Origin: Desmodus rotundus
Lineage: Eukaryota; Chordata; Mammalia; Chiroptera; Phyllostomidae
Reading direction: 5' to 3'
NCBI RefSeq assembly: GCF_022682495.2
Contig: NC_071388.1
Location: 28,194,139-28,258,138 of the forward strand
Length of the DNA stretch: 64,000 bases
Shown: positions 60,058-64,000 of the stretch, one piece after another
Layout: each line of letters starts with the position of its first letter
How positions within the stretch are numbered: position 1 is the first letter of the stretch
Notes under the pieces: model-generated
Told to the model about the DNA's origin: nothing
What the model saw: the letters and a program-made list of their open reading frames with translations, nothing else
Databases searched by the model: none
Program-made: the position numbers and the translations under genes

Positions 60058-60275
60058 GGCCCTGGCTGGTGTGACTTAGTGGATTGAGTGCTGGCCTGTG
60101 AACCAAAGGGTCAACAGTTTGATTCTGAGCCAGGGCACATGCCTGGGTTGCAGGCCAGGTCCCCAGTGAGGGATGTGAGAGGCAACCACACATTGGTGTT
60201 CCTCTCCCCCTCTTTCTACCTCCCTTCCCCTCTCTCTAAAAGTAAATAAATAAAATCTTTAGAAAAAAGACAAAT
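60058..60275 (+). mobile_element. VES-type bat SINE, best preserved copy
   Basis: Head 'ggccctggctggtgtgactt' with an A-box-like 'tgacttagtgg' near 60071, then 'ggcctgtgaaccaaagggtc', B-box-like 'gtttgattctga' near 60115, 'gggttgcaggccaggtcccc', 'gagaggcaaccacacattgg', pyrimidine-rich block and AAAT-rich tail. Flanks 'aaagtatagttt' (60045-60056) and 'aaagtataattt' (60276-60287) match 11 of 12: a clear target duplication. Confidence 0.95.
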
Positions 60276-60287
60276 AAAGTATAATTT

Positions 60288-63200
60288 GTACTGTAGTACT
60301 GTTAACATTCGGTACAGGATGAGTATAATTTATTGTAAAAAATTGTGTAGAACATCAGTTTAAAAAGGTTTTTTTCTTATTCTTTTTTTTTAATGCTAGT
60401 ATTTCCTTTTAAGTCTAAAACTGCTAGAATTTCAAGGCTATCATTAATTTTTCCCTTCTTATCTAAACATTCATAGCTCAACTGTTACATGTACACTCTA
60501 CTCTATAAAGGCCAGTTTCTAGACACCCCACCAATATACTATTTTAAATATTTGGTACTTTTGGTCTTCTCTACATCATCTCCATTTGATAAGTTCATTT
60601 TCTCAAAAGCATCTCTTTAAGCATTTATTCATTTCTAATAGTTTCTCCCATAGGTCAAATCCAGGTTTTGAACAGGGGTAGGGAATAGATGTCATGGCAT
60701 TTTTATGGTCTTTATCTCTTCATTGCCCATCTGTTCTTTGTACCTAATTGTTAAAGGTTAGAACATACTATCAGCAAGAGTCCTGGGACCACCAAATCAC
60801 CATTTCAGGCTAAAATAGGACAATTTACAATATATAAAGGTACAAGCAATGGAAGCAAGTAAACTTTTTATTAAGAAAGCAATGATTTAAAAATATGCAG
60901 TGACAAAATATCAACCTTCATATAAGGTGTGAAAAAGAAAAACCTATCATCTATCTACAATATAATTAAAAGAAAAATACATTAAAAGTAAATAATAATT
61001 ATCTTTGGATGAAAGAATTGTATAATTACTTTTTACAGTGTTTTACTTAATTTTTATTATAATGAGTATGAGCTATGTTTAATATAAAAATATTTAGGAT
61101 CCAAACACATATTTCAATTTAAAATACTTTATATAACTCTACCTAATAAATTTGCCCGTATATGCATGTCTACATAAGTTAAGTGCCTCATTTCTTATTC
61201 CAGAATTTATTCAATTACATTAGGTTTAATTGTTATTTATTTAATATTTAAGATTTCCCCATTTAAATGCTAATTTTTAGAAAGCATGGGTAACTATTAT
61301 TTAATATTCACCTTCTTTGCAGCATATTTTCACAATAAAATCTCAGGAGTGCTATTGCCAGGTCAAAGATTACATAAAAATTATGGTCCCTAAACAACAA
61401 GGCTCAAAAGGATAATTCTCTTTACCATGTGACTTTGTGCTCTCTTCCAATTTCAGAGTCTACCCAGAGTTGACTGGTCATCGTGATGATTGACATCTTC
61501 ACATTTTGCTCTATACCACAACAGTGTTCTGAATGAGAACTCTCTCTTTCCTGTAAAATTCTAAAAGTGTCATTTTTCATTTGGGATTCTCTTGCATTGT
61601 CCTTAGTGTCCTACTTTTTATAGATATGAATTACATTTAATTAACATAAAGTGTTCCTTTATAAAATATTTTCTAGGTGAAATTTTAATGTCCTCTGTTT
61701 TATCCTCCATTTGACCACTATATTCAATTTATCTTTATAATTTGACATTAGACTTTATTATTTATTTTTATATTGCTTTCTAACTACTATTTAAAGTTTC
61801 CCTGTCTTGTTTTACTGCTTTATATTTTTCTTATTTTTTTCTTTTCATATACAGCATAATTTAGATTTGAGAGTTCTATACTTAGTTCTTTCTTGTGCAC
61901 ATCTTTTACAATTAACTTGATGTTTGTTAAGTCCTTATGTAACATTTATTTCATTAGTTCTGATTTCATTTTAGTCTATGTTCACTACTTATCTTTACTT
62001 CATTTTTTGTACATTTTTATATGAACCTCAAGATCTTTGAATTTGTCTCCCTACTTTCTTCCAGAATATTCAGTTTTATCTCTCCCTTATTTAATGAGCA
62101 ATTATCTGACATTATGTTAATCTTTCTTTAGTTTTGTTTCTATTGTAAGTATATATAATCCACAATCCTTATACCTGAGAGAGAATCTTAATCCTTTGTC
62201 TTTTATTTTATTATAAAAGGGGGTGGCTTTCTAAATATTTATAATATTAGCACTTCAGGACCATCACTAAAAAATGGATACTTTTCTGGAAATATGTGTT
62301 TTAGATTTGTAAGATGTAAGGAAGACTAGAACTTGTAAATATTTCCAGATGAGATTGTGAATGAACATTTCCAAAATAAATAAAAAGTCAATTTTCTTGG
62401 TAGGCATACTCAATGACATAGTTCTTTATTGTCATAATTTAGACTGTACCATGTCTAATCAAAACATTTCTCGGGGGGCTTTGGGTGATAGCATCCTATA
62501 ATTTAGGATTTTAACAATGAGGGATACAAATGAGAACAAAGCCTAATTCTGTATATTTATAATCAGTTTATAAACTCCTCACTAGTTTTCTGCTCCAAGT
62601 TTCAACGTGTACACAATGTAAAAGGAAAACTAATTTTTACACTTGCACAGACATTCCATTCAGAAGTCTGAGAGGTAGATCTTTCTGCATAATTCACTAA
62701 GTAATTTCAATAACACACATGCTCACTTGTGCACACACAGATGTACTAGCTTTCTGAATATAAGAAGTACGCCACTTTGCACGGCTGTGAAACAGAATAG
62801 ATGGAATTGGGTTTCCTGAACAATGCTATTACATTCTAGGAAATCAAATTAAATTGAGTAAAAACCATATACTTGCACAGTCTGTTTTCAAGCACGATAA
62901 AGTCATATTAATCAACCTCTATTTTTTTTGCCAAAATGCAAAAGAATGTTTTAGTTTTCTAGAGTATCTAAACAGTGTGACTCAATCATGTTTAGAATAT
63001 TTTACTAGGTAACAAATTTAAAACATGATTTCATAAAATACTGCTAACACAATTTTAACAAAAAATATTTGTTTACAGCTACTCATGCATATTTTTTTAA
63101 TTCCAAAAAACTAAGCATAATCTAATGGGAAATACTGCTAGCCTTTCCTAGTGTGTCCTCTAAGAGATAACGGTGTTGAACACATGCTCCTTAGAAGGAG

Positions 63201-63431
63201 ATAGGAAGGAGAAAGAGAAAAACAAAAAAATCCATAGATAAATTATCCTTGAAATAAACGTATATTATAGGTATAAGATAACATATTCAGGCCTCTCAGA
63301 AATTCTAAAGTTTAAAAATGTCTAATTATATGAAATAAATTTTCTTTCTAAGTTGAAAAAGAAGCAATATTGAGAAAGATACACATCTGCCGTTGCCTTT
63401 GACTCTACATGAGGATCATATTGTGACAGAG
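60288..63431. other. 3.1 kb of AT-rich DNA, no feature recognised
   Basis: No gene, repeat family or long frame recognised. Several T- and A-rich runs. Confidence 0.5.
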
Positions 63432-63910
63432 CAGTTCCCGACCTCTTGGGCTCCAGGGACCAGTTTGTGGAAGACAATTTTTCTATGGACCAGGGTGAGG
63501 GGTGGCTTAATAGTCTGCCATCAGATGCAGCTCAGTTGTCACTTGCCACTCACTATTAGAATTTTGATATGAATCTGCAGGCAATTGATTTGTTATGGTC
63601 CCTGTGCAGTCAACCCTCTCTGCTAATGATAATCTGAATTTGCAGCCTCTCCCCAGTGCTACCATCACTGCCTCAGCTCTGCCTCAGATCAGCAGGCATT
63701 AAATTCTCTCAAAGAGCGTGCAACCTAGAGCCCTCACACGTGCAGTTCATAGTAGGGCTCCGACGACAATGTAATGCCGCTGCTGATCTCACGGGAGGAG
63801 GAGCTCACTCGGAATACAAGTGATGGGGAGCGACAGTCAATGCAGATGAAGCTTGGCTCACTCACCAGTCACTCACCTCCTGCTCTGCGGCATGGTGTTG
63901 GGAACCTCTG
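63432..63910 (+). mobile_element. hAT-like nonautonomous DNA transposon
   Basis: Starts 'cagttcccgacctcttggg' and ends 'gttgggaacctctg', giving short inverted ends of the CAG-GGTTCCCAAC kind. The body carries 'ccagggaccagtttgtggaa', 'gagcgtgcaacctagagccc', 'gtgcagttcatagtagggct' and 'atgaagcttggctcactcac', a sequence common in mammalian genomes that I recognise but cannot name with certainty. An internal inverted repeat pairs about 63687-63701 with 63772-63788. Noncoding. Confidence 0.65.
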
Positions 63911-64000
63911 TTACAACAGATTCCCATAAAGATATTCAAAGAATCAGAAGAAAAGTGTTGTTTTTATTTCACAGAGAATCATTTAAGTAACAAATGAGAA

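Noticed and set aside
1..64000. CRISPR array, bacterial-type operon or phage system
   Set aside because: No regularly spaced repeats or prokaryotic coding pattern. Repeat content is clearly mammalian.

Overview
This is a stretch of mammalian nuclear DNA, almost certainly from a bat. The clearest lineage marker is a set of five tRNA-derived SINEs of the VES type (10292-10464 +, 33484-33744 -, 38698-38903 +, 48226-48448 -, 60058-60275 +). Around them lie several rather young L1 copies with an unusual G-rich 3' UTR, one mariner deletion derivative, and the usual ancient mammalian repeats (MIR, L2, MLT1, MER5A-like, MER20-like, other hAT). The DNA is AT-rich and reads as an intergenic or deep intronic desert. 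I found no host protein-coding exon, structural RNA gene, CpG-island promoter, operon or CRISPR array that I can defend. Open frames of 60-168 codons are chance frames, frames through low-complexity DNA, or pieces of transposon proteins.

Layout. 1-5042: AG microsatellite, MIR-like pieces and a possible LTR fragment. 5043-6104: an L1 with an inverted 5' part. 6.2-13.4 kb: mostly unassigned, with one VES, an older antisense L1 3' end and simple repeats. 13.9-15.8 kb: minus-strand remnant of an endogenous retrovirus (protease trace, primer-binding-site-like sequence, LTR). 16249-16329: a 59-bp L1 insertion with a perfect 11-bp target duplication. 17516-18649: a 1.1-kb antisense L1 with a recognisable target duplication. 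18.6-27 kb: mostly unassigned, with a MIR, a 128-bp MITE and a MER5A-like piece. 28-38 kb: L1 fragments of several ages, a possible LTR (32030-32855), and a VES nested in an old L1. 38.7-43.6 kb: VES, MIRs, a long polypyrimidine tract and a small CpG-dense patch. 44.3-47.6 kb: two LTRs in opposite orientation, each ending in a primer-binding-site-like sequence. 48-58 kb: VES, an L1 with an internal 38-bp duplication, MER20, L2, a 0.67-kb element with long inverted termini (54669-55334), and an MLT1 LTR. 58.7-60.3 kb: a mariner derivative, an L1 tail and a VES in close succession. 63.4-63.9 kb: a hAT-like element.

No genes here work together. The window records insertion and decay by retrotransposons and cut-and-paste elements. 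The points most worth checking are structural: the inverted-terminus element at 54669-55334, the perfect hairpins at 31884-31926 and 44479-44525, the minimal 59-bp L1 insertion, the twin-primed L1, a template-switch-like change inside that L1, the LTR minisatellite at 44808-44916, and the CpG-dense patch at 43634-43755. I see no new gene system. All family names come from recognising consensus-like sequence by eye, not from a database search.
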